A stretch of DNA of 58,254 nt, taken from the NCBI GenBank assembly GCA_964430275.1, contig CAYSGF010000215.1, forward strand, positions 1-58,254, written 5' to 3'. Below the pieces are notes generated by a model, which did no database searches, was not told the origin of the DNA, and saw only the letters and a list, made by a program, of their open reading frames with translations. Positions 35,699 through 44,716 of this stretch are shown here, one piece after another (within the stretch, counting starts at the first letter, position 1; each line of letters starts with the position of its first letter). The position numbers were made by a program, and so were the translations under genes. This DNA comes from DASTYK01 sp964430275. GTDB lineage: Bacteria; Gemmatimonadota; Gemmatimonadetes; Longimicrobiales; RSA9.

Positions 35699-36202
35699 AG
35701 CAGCGCGCAATCCTTTCGCGGATCCGCTATTTCCTGCTGCTCCACCCCGGGCAACGAATGCGCGCGTGCGGGACGGTCGAACCTCCATCCTGCGCAACCG
35801 CAAGCAGTTGGACGTTCTTGCGCGTGTGCCCGCCGAGCGCGGAATGGGGTTTGCCTTGCTACCAGCCCCGGAGGTATGGGCGCACTGTGCCGGCTGCGAC
35901 AGCAGCTCGCGCAGCACCACGCCTCCTCGCCAGTCCCGAATCACCCGCGGGATGAAGCGACAACGGGCCGGCGATCCGCGAGGATCGTCGGCCCGATACG
36001 TATCCGGACGTGCTGCCATCCCGCTGACGGCCGCGTTCGTACGGCCCCGTCCGCCGTTCGGCCCATGCGAGCCAACGCGGGGAACCGGTTGTGCGTCGTG
36101 CTAGTATGCAGGGTACACTCCGCGCGGCCTGTGTTCGGCTGCGTCTGCGCTCGCGATCGAGCGCTCCCGTCGGACCCGTAGCCTCTTCCCCCGGAGTCGC
36201 GC
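35699..36202. other. Intergenic region before the DUF4159/MoxR cluster
   Basis: 504 bp without a convincing gene; the short frames there are Arg/Ala/Pro-rich and not protein-like. It holds the strong hairpin at 35964-35995. A weak promoter candidate lies upstream of the cluster: TTGTGC (36089-36094) and TACACT (36114-36119), with a long 19-bp spacer. Confidence 0.45.
35964..35995. terminator. 14-bp-stem hairpin
   Basis: CGGGCCGGCGATCC (35964-35977) pairs with GGATCGTCGGCCCG (35982-35995) around a GCGA tetraloop; the only imperfection is one G-T wobble. This is the strongest stem seen in the window. It lies 265 bp after the hybrid kinase gene, so it may end a long 3' UTR, or be a structural or protein-binding element upstream of the 36.2 kb cluster. 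No U-tract. Confidence 0.6.
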
Positions 36203-36985
36203 GTGCGGGCAGTCCTCCTTGTTCTTCTACTTGCCATATCGAGTGGCGTCGGTGCGCACGGCGGTCCGGAGAAGACCGTGGGCCACACGGCAGATCAGAT
36301 GGCAGAGACCGGGCGTCCGCATGAGTTCCGCTTCACGCGTGCGATCTACAACAGCGGTGGTGACGGCTGGGGCCGGCGCGGGCGCTCGTGGGCGACGGAC
36401 TATCCGAAGGCGGACGAGCAGTTCGTCACAGTCCTCGACCGGCTGGTCGACCGGCTCGACGTCGCGTCCGGTGAGAATGCACTGCGCCTCGACGATCCGG
36501 AGCTGCGCCGCTATCCATTCCTGTACGCAGTGGAAGTCGGCCACATGTCGCTGTCGGACGCCGAGGTGGAGGGGCTGCGCTCCTACCTGCTCGCAGGCGG
36601 TTTCCTGATGGTCGACGATTTCTGGGGCACGCGGGAGTGGGCGCAGTTCGAGCAGCAGATCCGGCGTGTGCTGCCCGAATACCCGATCGTCGACATCCCG
36701 CTCGACCATCCGCTCCTCGACACCTTCTACCAGGTCGAGGAGGTCGTGCAGGTACCGTCGATCTCGAACTGGCGCTGGCGCAGGCAGACGCATGAGCGCG
36801 ACGGCTACATCCCCGCGCTGCGCGGCATCTTCGACGACCGGCAACGCCTGCTCGTCGTGATTCACTTCAACAGCGATCTGGGCGACGCCTGGGAGTGGGC
36901 GGAGCAGCCGGACTACCCGCTGGAGTTCTCCACATATGCGATGCAGATGACCGCGAACAACATCATCTACGCATTGAGTCACTGA
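36203..36985 (+). CDS. DUF4159 protein (first of two)
   Basis: 260 residues from a GTG start. Signal peptide ends at GVGAHG. The mature part is the DUF4159 domain: FRFTRAIYNSGGDGWGRRGRSWATDYPKAD, then LRLDDPELRRYPFLYAVEVGHMSL, LRSYLLAGGFLMVDDFWG, and a C-terminal NNIIYALSH. The FLxVDDFWG region resembles class-I glutamine-amidotransferase-like folds without the catalytic Cys. First gene of the co-directional cluster; 4 bp separate it from the VWA/GATase membrane protein. A paralogue is encoded at 42868-43626. Confidence 0.88.
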   Translation: MRAVLLVLLLAISSGVGAHGGPEKTVGHTADQMAETGRPHEFRFTRAIYNSGGDGWGRRGRSWATDYPKADEQFVTVLDRLVDRLDVASGENALRLDDPELRRYPFLYAVEVGHMSLSDAEVEGLRSYLLAGGFLMVDDFWGTREWAQFEQQIRRVLPEYPIVDIPLDHPLLDTFYQVEEVVQVPSISNWRWRRQTHERDGYIPALRGIFDDRQRLLVVIHFNSDLGDAWEWAEQPDYPLEFSTYAMQMTANNIIYALSH

Positions 36986-36989
36986 CTCG

Positions 36990-39254
36990 ATGGACGCCCT
37001 GTTCGAGTTCCTGTTCAAGTACCGCCCGTCGGTGCTGCGTGCCGGAACGATCGGGTATGCACCCCCGCTGCCGGCGGGCTGGATCATCGCCGGCGTGGCG
37101 GTGGCGGCAGTAATCGTCGTCGCACTGTACCTGAGGGTGCGGCGGCGGACGCTGCCGCAGCGTGCGACCCTGGCGCTGCTGCGCGTCGGCGCACTCGCCG
37201 TGCTCGGCGTCTGCCTGCTTCGCCCGCAGCTGATCCTGTCGACGGTCGTGCCGCAGCAGAACCATGTGGCCGTGCTGGTCGATGACTCGCGTAGCATGCG
37301 CATCGCGGATGGCGGCGAGGCGCGCGCCGCGGGCGTACAGCGGGTGCTGGCCGATGACGGCGTGCTGCTCCAGGCGCTGCGCGACCGGTTCCGCGTGCGT
37401 CAGTATGCCTTCGCGAGCACGACGACCCGGCTGGATGACGCCGCATCCCTCACGTTCGCGGGAGAGCACACGCGCCTGGCGCCGGCGCTCGACCGGGCGC
37501 GCACGGAGCTCGCCTCGCTGCCGGTATCGGGGATCGTGGTCGTGAGCGACGGTGCCGAGAGCGATGGCGCCGCGCTCACGGAATCCCTGCTCGCGCTGCG
37601 TGCCTCCGGTGTGCCGGTCTATGCGGTCGGGGTCGGCCGCGAGGAGATCGACCGGGACATCGAGCTGCGCCGCGCCGGTGCGCCGACCGAGGTGCTCCAG
37701 GGCGCATCGATCGCCGCCGACCTGATCGTCGCCCAGCGAGGGTATGCCGGACAGCGGGTGCAGCTCCTGGTCGAGGACGAGGGTCGCATCATCGCGACGG
37801 AGAGCATCGAGCTGCCGCGCGACGGTGAGCCTACGCCCGTGCGCGTCGCGTTCACCGCGGACCAGGCCGGGGCGCGTCGCCTGCGGTTTCGCATCGCGGC
37901 GCAGGACGGCGAGCGGATCACCGAGAACAATGAGCAGTGGATGCTGCTCCATGTGCGGGACGCGCGTGAAAAGATCCTCTACTTCGAGGGTGAGCCGCGC
38001 TTCGAAGTGAAGTTTCTGCGCCGCGCGGTGGAAGAGGACGAGAACCTGCAGCTCGTGGTGCTGCAGCGGACGGCGGAGAACAAGTTCCTGCGGCTGTCCG
38101 TCGACAGTGCCGGTGAGCTGGCAGCGGGATTCCCACGCACCCGCGACGAGCTGTTCCGCTACCGGGCACTCGTGCTGGGCAGCGTGGAGGCGAGCTACTT
38201 CACGCACGACCAGCTCCAGATGATCGCGGACTTCGTCAGCGAGCGGGGCGGCGGTCTGCTCGCACTCGGCGGACGCCGCTCCTTCGCGGAGGGCGGCTGG
38301 GCGGGGACACCGGTCGCGGATGTGCTGCCGGTGGCGCTGGACCAGCGGCCGGACACCGGCTACTTCGCGGAGCTGCGCATTCGCCCGACACGGGCCGGTG
38401 CCGCACACGCCGCGACCCGGCTCGCCGAGAACCCGGATTCTGCACGCTCGCTGTGGGACCGGCTGCCGCCGCTTACGGTCTTCAATCGCATCACGCGCGC
38501 GAAGCCCGGCGCAACGGTACTGCTGAACGGCACCGGTGCGGGCGGCGAGCAGATCGTTCTGGCCGGGCAGCGCTACGGGCGCGGCCAGGCGATCGCCTTC
38601 ACGCCGCACGACTCCTGGCTCTGGCAGATGCACGCCAGCATTCCGCTCGAGGACCTGTCACATGAGACGTTCTGGCGGCAGATGTTCCGCTGGCTCGTCG
38701 ACGGCGTGCCGCAGCAGATCGTGGCAGGAGCAGAGCGCGATCGCGTGGCACCCGGAGAGATGGTGCGCGTGCTCGCGCAGGTCGATGACGAGCGCTACAT
38801 CGGGGTCAACAACGGGGATGTGGTGGCACAGGTTACGGCGCCCTCCGGTGCGGTGAGCGAGGTGCCGCTCGGCTGGACGCTCGAGCGTGACGGAGCGTAT
38901 GCCGGCACATACGCGTCGCAGGAGGAGGGGCTGCACCGGATCGAAGTGACCGCAGCCGTCGGCGATGAGCGCTACACCAGCGAGGCCAGCTTCGTCAACG
39001 TCGTGCCGAGTACAACCGAATACTATGACGCGGCGATGCGCGCGCCGCTGCTCCAGCGGATTGCGGAAGAGACGGGCGGCAAGTTCTACAGGCTCGACGA
39101 GATCGGCACTCTCCCCGAAGACCTCGCCGTCGCCGGGCGCGGCGCGACGATCATCGAGACCAGGGAGCTGTGGGACATGCCGATCATCTTCCTGACGCTC
39201 GTCCTGCTCATCGGCGCGGAGTGGGGGCTGCGGCGGCGGTGGGGGATGGTGTGA
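36990..39254 (+). CDS. Membrane protein with VWA-like and GATase1-like domains
   Basis: 754 residues. Two TM segments near the N-terminus (AGVAVAAVIVVALYLRV, LRVGALAVLGVCLL) place the bulk in the periplasm. A VWA-like domain follows with MIDAS start VDDSRSMRIAD. Then comes a GATase-like domain (ALVLGSVEASYFTHDQLQMI, GGGLLALGGRRSFAEGGW) and a C-terminal beta region. A final TM (MPIIFLTLVLLIGAEWGL) ends the protein in the cytosol. Such proteins typically sit with BatA and DUF4159 genes. The stop is followed directly by the TTGGTGAA repeat. Confidence 0.85.
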   Translation: MDALFEFLFKYRPSVLRAGTIGYAPPLPAGWIIAGVAVAAVIVVALYLRVRRRTLPQRATLALLRVGALAVLGVCLLRPQLILSTVVPQQNHVAVLVDDSRSMRIADGGEARAAGVQRVLADDGVLLQALRDRFRVRQYAFASTTTRLDDAASLTFAGEHTRLAPALDRARTELASLPVSGIVVVSDGAESDGAALTESLLALRASGVPVYAVGVGREEIDRDIELRRAGAPTEVLQGASIAADLIVAQRGYAGQRVQLLVEDEGRIIATESIELPRDGEPTPVRVAFTADQAGARRLRFRIAAQDGERITENNEQWMLLHVRDAREKILYFEGEPRFEVKFLRRAVEEDENLQLVVLQRTAENKFLRLSVDSAGELAAGFPRTRDELFRYRALVLGSVEASYFTHDQLQMIADFVSERGGGLLALGGRRSFAEGGWAGTPVADVLPVALDQRPDTGYFAELRIRPTRAGAAHAATRLAENPDSARSLWDRLPPLTVFNRITRAKPGATVLLNGTGAGGEQIVLAGQRYGRGQAIAFTPHDSWLWQMHASIPLEDLSHETFWRQMFRWLVDGVPQQIVAGAERDRVAPGEMVRVLAQVDDERYIGVNNGDVVAQVTAPSGAVSEVPLGWTLERDGAYAGTYASQEEGLHRIEVTAAVGDERYTSEASFVNVVPSTTEYYDAAMRAPLLQRIAEETGGKFYRLDEIGTLPEDLAVAGRGATIIETRELWDMPIIFLTLVLLIGAEWGLRRRWGMV

Positions 39255-39256
39255 CG

Positions 39257-39280
39257 AATTGGTGAATTGGTGAATTCGAT
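39257..39280 (+). repeat. TTGGTGAA octamer repeat at a gene junction
   Basis: Two perfect TTGGTGAA units (39259-39266 and 39267-39274) followed by TTCG lie in the 15-bp gap and start region between the VWA/GATase gene and the caspase-fold gene. They are the same units as at 9116-9151. The apparent GTG start of the next gene (39270) is inside the second unit. Confidence 0.75.
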
Positions 39281-40292
39281 TCCGGCGGTTCGCGTTCTGT
39301 GTGCTCTCGCGATGGCGGCGGGGCTGGTCTTCGTTGGCGGCGCTGTGGAAGCGCAGCGGACGCATGTGCTGGTCGTGTCCGGGATCTCGGGGGAGGCGCG
39401 GTTTGCGCGGCAGTGGGATGCGTGGGGGACGGGACTCGTGGAGGGGCTGGAAGCGGGGGGGGTGGATGGCGGGGACGTCGTGCGGCTGGCGGAACGGGCA
39501 GGGGCGGGGGTGGCGGGTCGGTCCACGAAGGAGGCGATCGGGCAGCAGGTGATGCGCATTGCGGGGGAGGCGAGTCCGTCCGACCAGGTGCTGCTCGTGT
39601 TCTTCGGACACGGTGCCGCCGGTGGTGACGGTGTTCGGCTGAACCTGCCAGGGCCGGATCTGACGGCACGCGAGTTGTCGGCGATGCTGCAGTCGCTCGG
39701 CACGCGGCGCGTCATTGTGGTGAATACCGCGAGTGCGAGCGGCGGTTTCCTGGAGCCGCTTGCCGGTGAGAACCGGGTGATCGTCACGGCCACCCGCTCG
39801 GAGTCGCAGAACAACGAGACGGTCTTTGGCGGGCACTTCGCCGCGGCTTTCGAAGGCGGCAGTGCGGATACGGACAAGGACGGTCGCGTCTCGCTGCTGG
39901 AGGCATTCACGTACGCGCGCCTCGAGGTTGAGCGCGCGTACAGCTCGACGAATCGGATGCGCTCCGAGCATGCGCTACTGGACGCGGATGGTGACGGGAC
40001 CGGCACGGTCGAGCCGGACGCGCGTGCCGGCGACGGGCGCGCGGCGAGCACGATTTTCTTCGGCGCGGGTGCTGCAAGCGCCGTCGCTGGCGGTGCAGCG
40101 CCGGACGGGGCGAGTCCCGAGCTGCGCGCGCTGTACGAGCGTCGCGCGGAGCTGCAGGGACGCATCGACGCGTTGCGAACACGGCGCGCGGCCATGGAGA
40201 CAGCGGACTACGAGACAGCGCTGGAAGCGTTGCTGGTCGAGCTGGCGACCACGAACCAGTCGATCCGCAGTCTGGAAGGGGGTAGCCGGTGA
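39270..40292 (+). CDS. Secreted caspase/legumain-fold protein, catalytic Cys replaced by Ser
   Basis: 340 residues from GTG 39270 (TTG 39267 also possible); the start lies in a repeat and no RBS is visible. Signal peptide ends AVEAQ. The C13/C14 fold is recognisable: strand THVLVVSGISG, the catalytic His in LLVFFGHGAAGG (His114), strand VIVVNTASASGG, then DTDKDGRVSLLEAFTYARLEVE and LLDADGDG as in C13-type proteins. Where the family has ACxSG, this reads ASASG, so the nucleophile Cys is Ser155 (codon AGT, one base from TGT). A helical C-terminus (RRAELQGRIDALRTRR) predicts a coiled coil. GTGA overlap with the TPR-peptidase gene. Confidence 0.82.
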   Translation: MNSIPAVRVLCALAMAAGLVFVGGAVEAQRTHVLVVSGISGEARFARQWDAWGTGLVEGLEAGGVDGGDVVRLAERAGAGVAGRSTKEAIGQQVMRIAGEASPSDQVLLVFFGHGAAGGDGVRLNLPGPDLTARELSAMLQSLGTRRVIVVNTASASGGFLEPLAGENRVIVTATRSESQNNETVFGGHFAAAFEGGSADTDKDGRVSLLEAFTYARLEVERAYSSTNRMRSEHALLDADGDGTGTVEPDARAGDGRAASTIFFGAGAASAVAGGAAPDGASPELRALYERRAELQGRIDALRTRRAAMETADYETALEALLVELATTNQSIRSLEGGSR

Positions 40293-42868
40293 ACCGGTGT
40301 GCAGTGCGGATTCATCGTGGCGCGCGCCGCACGGCGCTCGTTGTGCCGTACATGCTGGCTGCCGTCCTCGTGCAGCCGGCATGCGCACGCGCGCAGGACG
40401 GTGATGCCGCACTGCGTGCCGGCCATTACGACGACGCGATTGCTGCCTTCGAGCGTGAGGCAACGAGTGACGTCGCGGCGCGTCGCAAGCTCGTCACGGC
40501 GCTGCTGGAGGTGGGCCGCTACGAGGAGGCCGAACACGCGGCGCTGAACGGCGCCGATGCGCCGGTACCGGCGCTCGCGACCGTGTACGGGGCAGCGCTG
40601 CTGGCGCAGGGTCGTACGGCGGACGCGCGGCGGGCATTCGAGGCGGCGCGCACAGCGAGGACCGCGGACAGCACGCGAGCGCTACTGGAGCTCGGCCTGC
40701 TCGACTGGCGCTCCGGTGAGCGCGACGCTGCGTTCGCCACGTTCGACCGGTTCATCGATCTCTACAACGACGGTGCAGCGCGCACGTCGGAGGAGCTGGT
40801 CGCGGTCGGCGTCGCCGTGCGCTACCTGGGGATCCGTGATCCGCAGCTGTTCCATGATGCGAACCGCGCACTCGGGGAAGCCGCGTCGGCGGATCCGTCG
40901 AACCACGAGGCGCGGGTGCTGCGGGGTGAGCTCTTCCTCGACAAGTACAACACGACGGACGCGGGCGCGTTCTTCCGCGAAGTGCTCGAGCAGAACCCCC
41001 GACACCCCGCTGCACTGCTCGGCCTCGCCCGCGTCCGCATGATCGAGGGAAGCGGCGACCCTGCGGAGCCGATTGCGCAGGCGCTCGAGACGAATCCGCA
41101 GCTCGCGGCCGCGTACCTGCTGCGTGCGCGCCTGCTCATGGCCGCAGAGCGCTACGACAGTGCCCATGCACCGATTGCACGGGCCGTCGCCATCGACTCG
41201 AGCTCGCTGGAGGCGCGCGCGCTCGCGGTCGCGAACGCCTACCTCGAGGGCGACGGCGGCTGGATCGGTTCCGCGGAGGCGCTCCTGAGACGCAACCCGC
41301 ACTACTCCGGGCTCTACACGACGATCGGCGAGCTGGCCGTGCAGACGCGCCGCTACCGGGATGGCGTGCGCATGGCGGAGCGTGCCGTTGCCGTGGACAG
41401 CATGGACTGGGGCGGGCACGCGTTGCTCGGCCTGAACCGCATGCGCATCGGTGATGCCGAAGGTGCGCGTGCAGCGCTCGAGACGGCGTTCCGCGGCGAT
41501 CCGTTCAACGTCTGGGTCAAGAACACGCTGGACCTGCTGGACACATACGACCAGTACGTGACGCTCACTTCGCCGCGCTTCGAATTCTTCCTGCACGGCG
41601 AGGAAGCGGACCTGCTCTTCCCCTATGCCAGTGCGCTCGCGGAAGAGGCATACGAGGAGATCTCGGAACGCTACGGCCACCGACCGGAAGCGCCGGTGCG
41701 TGTGGAGGTCTATCCGAGTCATGCCGATTTCTCCGTTCGAACCGTGGGGCTGGCCGGCCTGGGCGCGCTGGGCGTCAGCTTCGGCAGCATTCTGGCGATG
41801 GATTCGCCCAGTGCACGCGAGCCCGGCTCCTTCAACTGGGGCTCCACGCTGTGGCACGAGATCGGGCACGCCGTCACGCTCGGCGCGTCGGCGCATCACG
41901 TGCCGCGCTGGCTCACGGAAGGGATCAGCGTCCGCGAGGAGCGGCGCGCGCGGCCGGGCTGGGGGGAGAACTTCTCGATCGACTTCGCGCTCGCCTATAT
42001 GACCGATCGTCTGCGGCCGCCGAGTGCGCTCAACGCCGGGTTCCTGCGACCCCGCTTTCCGGGCGAGGTCGTGTTGTCGTATTACATGGCTTCGCTCGTC
42101 GTGGAGTGGCTCGAGGAGACGCGCGGCATCGGTGTCCTGCGGGACATGCTGGCCGCGTACCGCGACGGGCGCGACGATCGGGAGGTGCTCGAAGGCGTGC
42201 TGCGCACGACACCGGAGGGTTTCGACGTCGCATTCGACGAGTGGCTCCGTGCGCGCTATGCGGTTCAGCTCGCTGCCGTGGAACTGGATGGGGAGCGTGC
42301 GGGCGGCGAATTCCTGGAGCAACTGGCCTCGGGCCGGAGCGCGCTGGATGCCGGAGACCTGGTGCGCGCGGAGCAGTCACTCCTGCGTGCAGCGACATTG
42401 TTTCCCGAGCACGCGGGCGGCGATGCGCCCTTCCGGCTGCTCGCGACGATCCGTGAGCGGCAGGGAGACGCGGCCGGTGCGGCCGAGTACCTGGCGCGCC
42501 ACATCGCGGTTGCGGATGCGGACCTGCCGGCGCACCTGAAGCTGGCGGAACTGCGGTCGGACCTCGGCGACCATGCGGGTGCAGCGGATGCGCTGGAGCG
42601 AGCCGTATACGTCCATCCGTTCGATCCGGCGCTGCACGAACGGCTCGCCCGGGAGCATGCAGCGGCAGGGAACGCCGAAGGCGTGGTGCGTGCGCGGGCG
42701 GCCGTCGTCGCGCTCGCGCCGGTGGACCGGGCGGAAGCGCTGTACCAGCTGGCGCGGGCACAGCACGAGGCCGGTGACAATGCATCGGCGCGGCGGACCG
42801 TCCTGCGGGCGCTGGAGATTGCGCCCAACTACGAGGCAGCGCAGATGCTGCTCCTGCAGGTGCGCTGA
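40289..42868 (+). CDS. Secreted TPR protein with gluzincin (peptidase MA-like) domain
   Basis: 859 residues from a GTG overlapping the previous stop. Signal peptide ends near CARAQ. N-terminal TPR-like repeats (about 35-400) precede a metallopeptidase domain with LWHEIGHAVTLG (HExxH) and WLTEGISV, where the Glu is the third zinc ligand. C-terminal TPR repeats (about 660-855) follow. The enzyme is predicted active and periplasmic, with TPRs for partner or substrate binding. Sits between the caspase-fold and second DUF4159 genes with TGATG-type coupling downstream. Confidence 0.87.
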   Translation: MNRCAVRIHRGARRTALVVPYMLAAVLVQPACARAQDGDAALRAGHYDDAIAAFEREATSDVAARRKLVTALLEVGRYEEAEHAALNGADAPVPALATVYGAALLAQGRTADARRAFEAARTARTADSTRALLELGLLDWRSGERDAAFATFDRFIDLYNDGAARTSEELVAVGVAVRYLGIRDPQLFHDANRALGEAASADPSNHEARVLRGELFLDKYNTTDAGAFFREVLEQNPRHPAALLGLARVRMIEGSGDPAEPIAQALETNPQLAAAYLLRARLLMAAERYDSAHAPIARAVAIDSSSLEARALAVANAYLEGDGGWIGSAEALLRRNPHYSGLYTTIGELAVQTRRYRDGVRMAERAVAVDSMDWGGHALLGLNRMRIGDAEGARAALETAFRGDPFNVWVKNTLDLLDTYDQYVTLTSPRFEFFLHGEEADLLFPYASALAEEAYEEISERYGHRPEAPVRVEVYPSHADFSVRTVGLAGLGALGVSFGSILAMDSPSAREPGSFNWGSTLWHEIGHAVTLGASAHHVPRWLTEGISVREERRARPGWGENFSIDFALAYMTDRLRPPSALNAGFLRPRFPGEVVLSYYMASLVVEWLEETRGIGVLRDMLAAYRDGRDDREVLEGVLRTTPEGFDVAFDEWLRARYAVQLAAVELDGERAGGEFLEQLASGRSALDAGDLVRAEQSLLRAATLFPEHAGGDAPFRLLATIRERQGDAAGAAEYLARHIAVADADLPAHLKLAELRSDLGDHAGAADALERAVYVHPFDPALHERLAREHAAAGNAEGVVRARAAVVALAPVDRAEALYQLARAQHEAGDNASARRTVLRALEIAPNYEAAQMLLLQVR

Positions 42869-43626
42869 TGCGGCTCGCACTGCTGCTGGTACTGGGCTTC
42901 GGCGCGGCGCTGCCGCTCGCCCGCGTGCCGGCGCTGGCGACGACGGCCGCGCAGGACACGGACCCATGGCCGGACAACACGGAGTACGACGGGACGTTCA
43001 AGTTCGCGCGCATCTGGTACGACGTGCGCGGGTTCCGCAACTTCGGCGAGCCGCCGTGGCATCACGACTATCCGTTCGCCGAGCGCAACCTGGGTAGCAT
43101 CCTGGCCGAGATGAGCGCGGTACGCGCCTTCCGGGAGGGTGGCAACGTGTTCCGCCTGGACGATCCGGAGCTGTTCCGGTACCCGGTGGCGATCCTTTCC
43201 GAGCCCGGGTTCTGGGAGCCGGACGAGGAGGAGATGGAAGCGCTGCGTGCGTACCTGGGCAAGGGCGGGTTCCTGATCTTCGACGATTTTGCGGGGGAGC
43301 GTGACCTGCGCAACCTGATCGTGCAGATGCAGCGTGCGGTTCCCGGCATCATGCCGCTGCCCCTGGAGGTGGACGCGCCGATCTTCCAGACGTTCTTCGA
43401 GATCCAGTCGCTGGCAATGATGCACCCGTACCGGAACCTGCCGTCGCGCTTCTACGGGTTCCACGTCGACAATGATCCGAGCAAGCGGATGCTTGCGGTC
43501 GCGAACCACAACAACGATCTGGGCGAGCTGTGGGAGTTCTCTGCGCAGGGGTTCTTCCCGGTGGACCTGACGAACGAGGCGTACAAGTTCGGTGTGAACT
43601 ACGTGCTCTACGCGCTGACGCGGTAG
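42868..43626 (+). CDS. DUF4159 protein (second of two)
   Basis: 252 residues; the ATG overlaps the stop of the peptidase gene. Signal peptide, then the same domain as the 36.2 kb gene: FKFARIWYDVRGFRNFGEPPWHHDYPFAERN, FRLDDPELFRYPVAILSEPGFW, LRAYLGKGGFLIFDDFAG, and C-terminal VNYVLYALTR. The two copies are clearly divergent, so this is an old duplication or two specialised subunits. Followed after 43 bp by moxR. Confidence 0.9.
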   Translation: MRLALLLVLGFGAALPLARVPALATTAAQDTDPWPDNTEYDGTFKFARIWYDVRGFRNFGEPPWHHDYPFAERNLGSILAEMSAVRAFREGGNVFRLDDPELFRYPVAILSEPGFWEPDEEEMEALRAYLGKGGFLIFDDFAGERDLRNLIVQMQRAVPGIMPLPLEVDAPIFQTFFEIQSLAMMHPYRNLPSRFYGFHVDNDPSKRMLAVANHNNDLGELWEFSAQGFFPVDLTNEAYKFGVNYVLYALTR

Positions 43627-43669
43627 TGCGGCGCGCGGGCGAACGGACGCACAGCAACAGGGGGTAGGC

Positions 43670-44716
43670 GTGGCAATGGCATCGGTCGTGACGGAGCAGC
43701 AGCAGCCGCAGCAGCTGGAGCGCGATGACGTCGCCCTGGCGGAGCGCATGGGTGAGGGCGCGCAGCGGGTGCGGGCAGAGCTGCGCAAGCGCATCATCGG
43801 CCAGGACGCGGTGATCGATCAGATGCTGCTCACGCTGTTCGTCGGTGGCAACTCCCTGATCATCGGGGTGCCGGGTCTCGCGAAGACGCTGCTCGTGCAC
43901 TCGCTCGCGCACGTGCTCTCGCTCGACTTCTCGCGCATCCAGTTCACGCCGGACCTGATGCCGTCGGACATCACCGGCACGGACATCCTGCAGGAGGATG
44001 AATCCGGCCGGCGCACGATGACGTTCGCACCCGGCCCGGTGTTCGCGAACGTGCTGCTGGCGGACGAGATCAACCGCACCCCTCCCAAGACGCAGTCGGC
44101 GCTGCTGGAAGCGATGCAGGAGCACCGGGTGACGGTGCAGGGGCGTACGTACACACTTGCCGAGCCGTTCCACGTGTTCGCGACGCAGAACCCGATCGAG
44201 CTCGAGGGCACCTACCCGCTGCCGGAGGCACAGCTCGACCGGTTCATGTTCCAGATCGTGATCGACCATATGCCGGAGGCGGACGAGCTCGCGGTGGTGC
44301 GCTCCACGACGGCCACGGCGGGGGACGAGCTCCAGCCGGTCATGAGCGGTGCCGAGCTGCTCGCATACCAGCAGCTCGTCCGGCGCGTGCCGGTGTCCGA
44401 TGCGGTGCTGCAGTATGCCGTCACTCTCGTGCGCCGCTCGCGTCCGGGCGCTGAAGCGCCCGACGCCGTGCGCGACTGGGTTGGCTACGGCGCGAGCGTG
44501 CGGGCGGCGCAGTATCTCACGCTAGGCGGCAAGGCGCGGGCGCTGCTCGATGGGCGAACGCACGTCGCATTCGAGGACATCCGTGCGCTGGCGCATCCCG
44601 TTCTGCGGCACCGCGTGCTGCTCAACTTCCACGCGCAGTCCGAACGTGTCACGACGGCCGCCGTGATCGATCGGTTGCTCGAGGCCGTGGCGCCGCCGGC
44701 GTCCGGGATGCGATGA
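43670..44716 (+). CDS. MoxR-family AAA+ ATPase
   Basis: 348 residues (GTG 43670 or ATG 43676). Walker A GVPGLAKTLL, Walker B VLLADEINRTPPKTQSALLEAMQE, sensor 1 FHVFATQNPIELEGTYPLPEAQLDRF are complete, with the C-terminal lid (DAVRDWVGYGASVRAAQYL). MoxR ATPases work with VWA proteins to remodel or insert metal/cofactors into client complexes in the cytoplasm. Overlaps the DUF58 gene (ATGA), the classical moxR-DUF58 pairing. Confidence 0.96.
   Translation: MAMASVVTEQQQPQQLERDDVALAERMGEGAQRVRAELRKRIIGQDAVIDQMLLTLFVGGNSLIIGVPGLAKTLLVHSLAHVLSLDFSRIQFTPDLMPSDITGTDILQEDESGRRTMTFAPGPVFANVLLADEINRTPPKTQSALLEAMQEHRVTVQGRTYTLAEPFHVFATQNPIELEGTYPLPEAQLDRFMFQIVIDHMPEADELAVVRSTTATAGDELQPVMSGAELLAYQQLVRRVPVSDAVLQYAVTLVRRSRPGAEAPDAVRDWVGYGASVRAAQYLTLGGKARALLDGRTHVAFEDIRALAHPVLRHRVLLNFHAQSERVTTAAVIDRLLEAVAPPASGMR

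Noticed and set aside
35699..36202. Small genes in the gap (frames of about 65-115 codons)
   Set aside because: Arg/Ala/Pro/Ser-rich, overlapping each other on both strands, no RBS and no motif.
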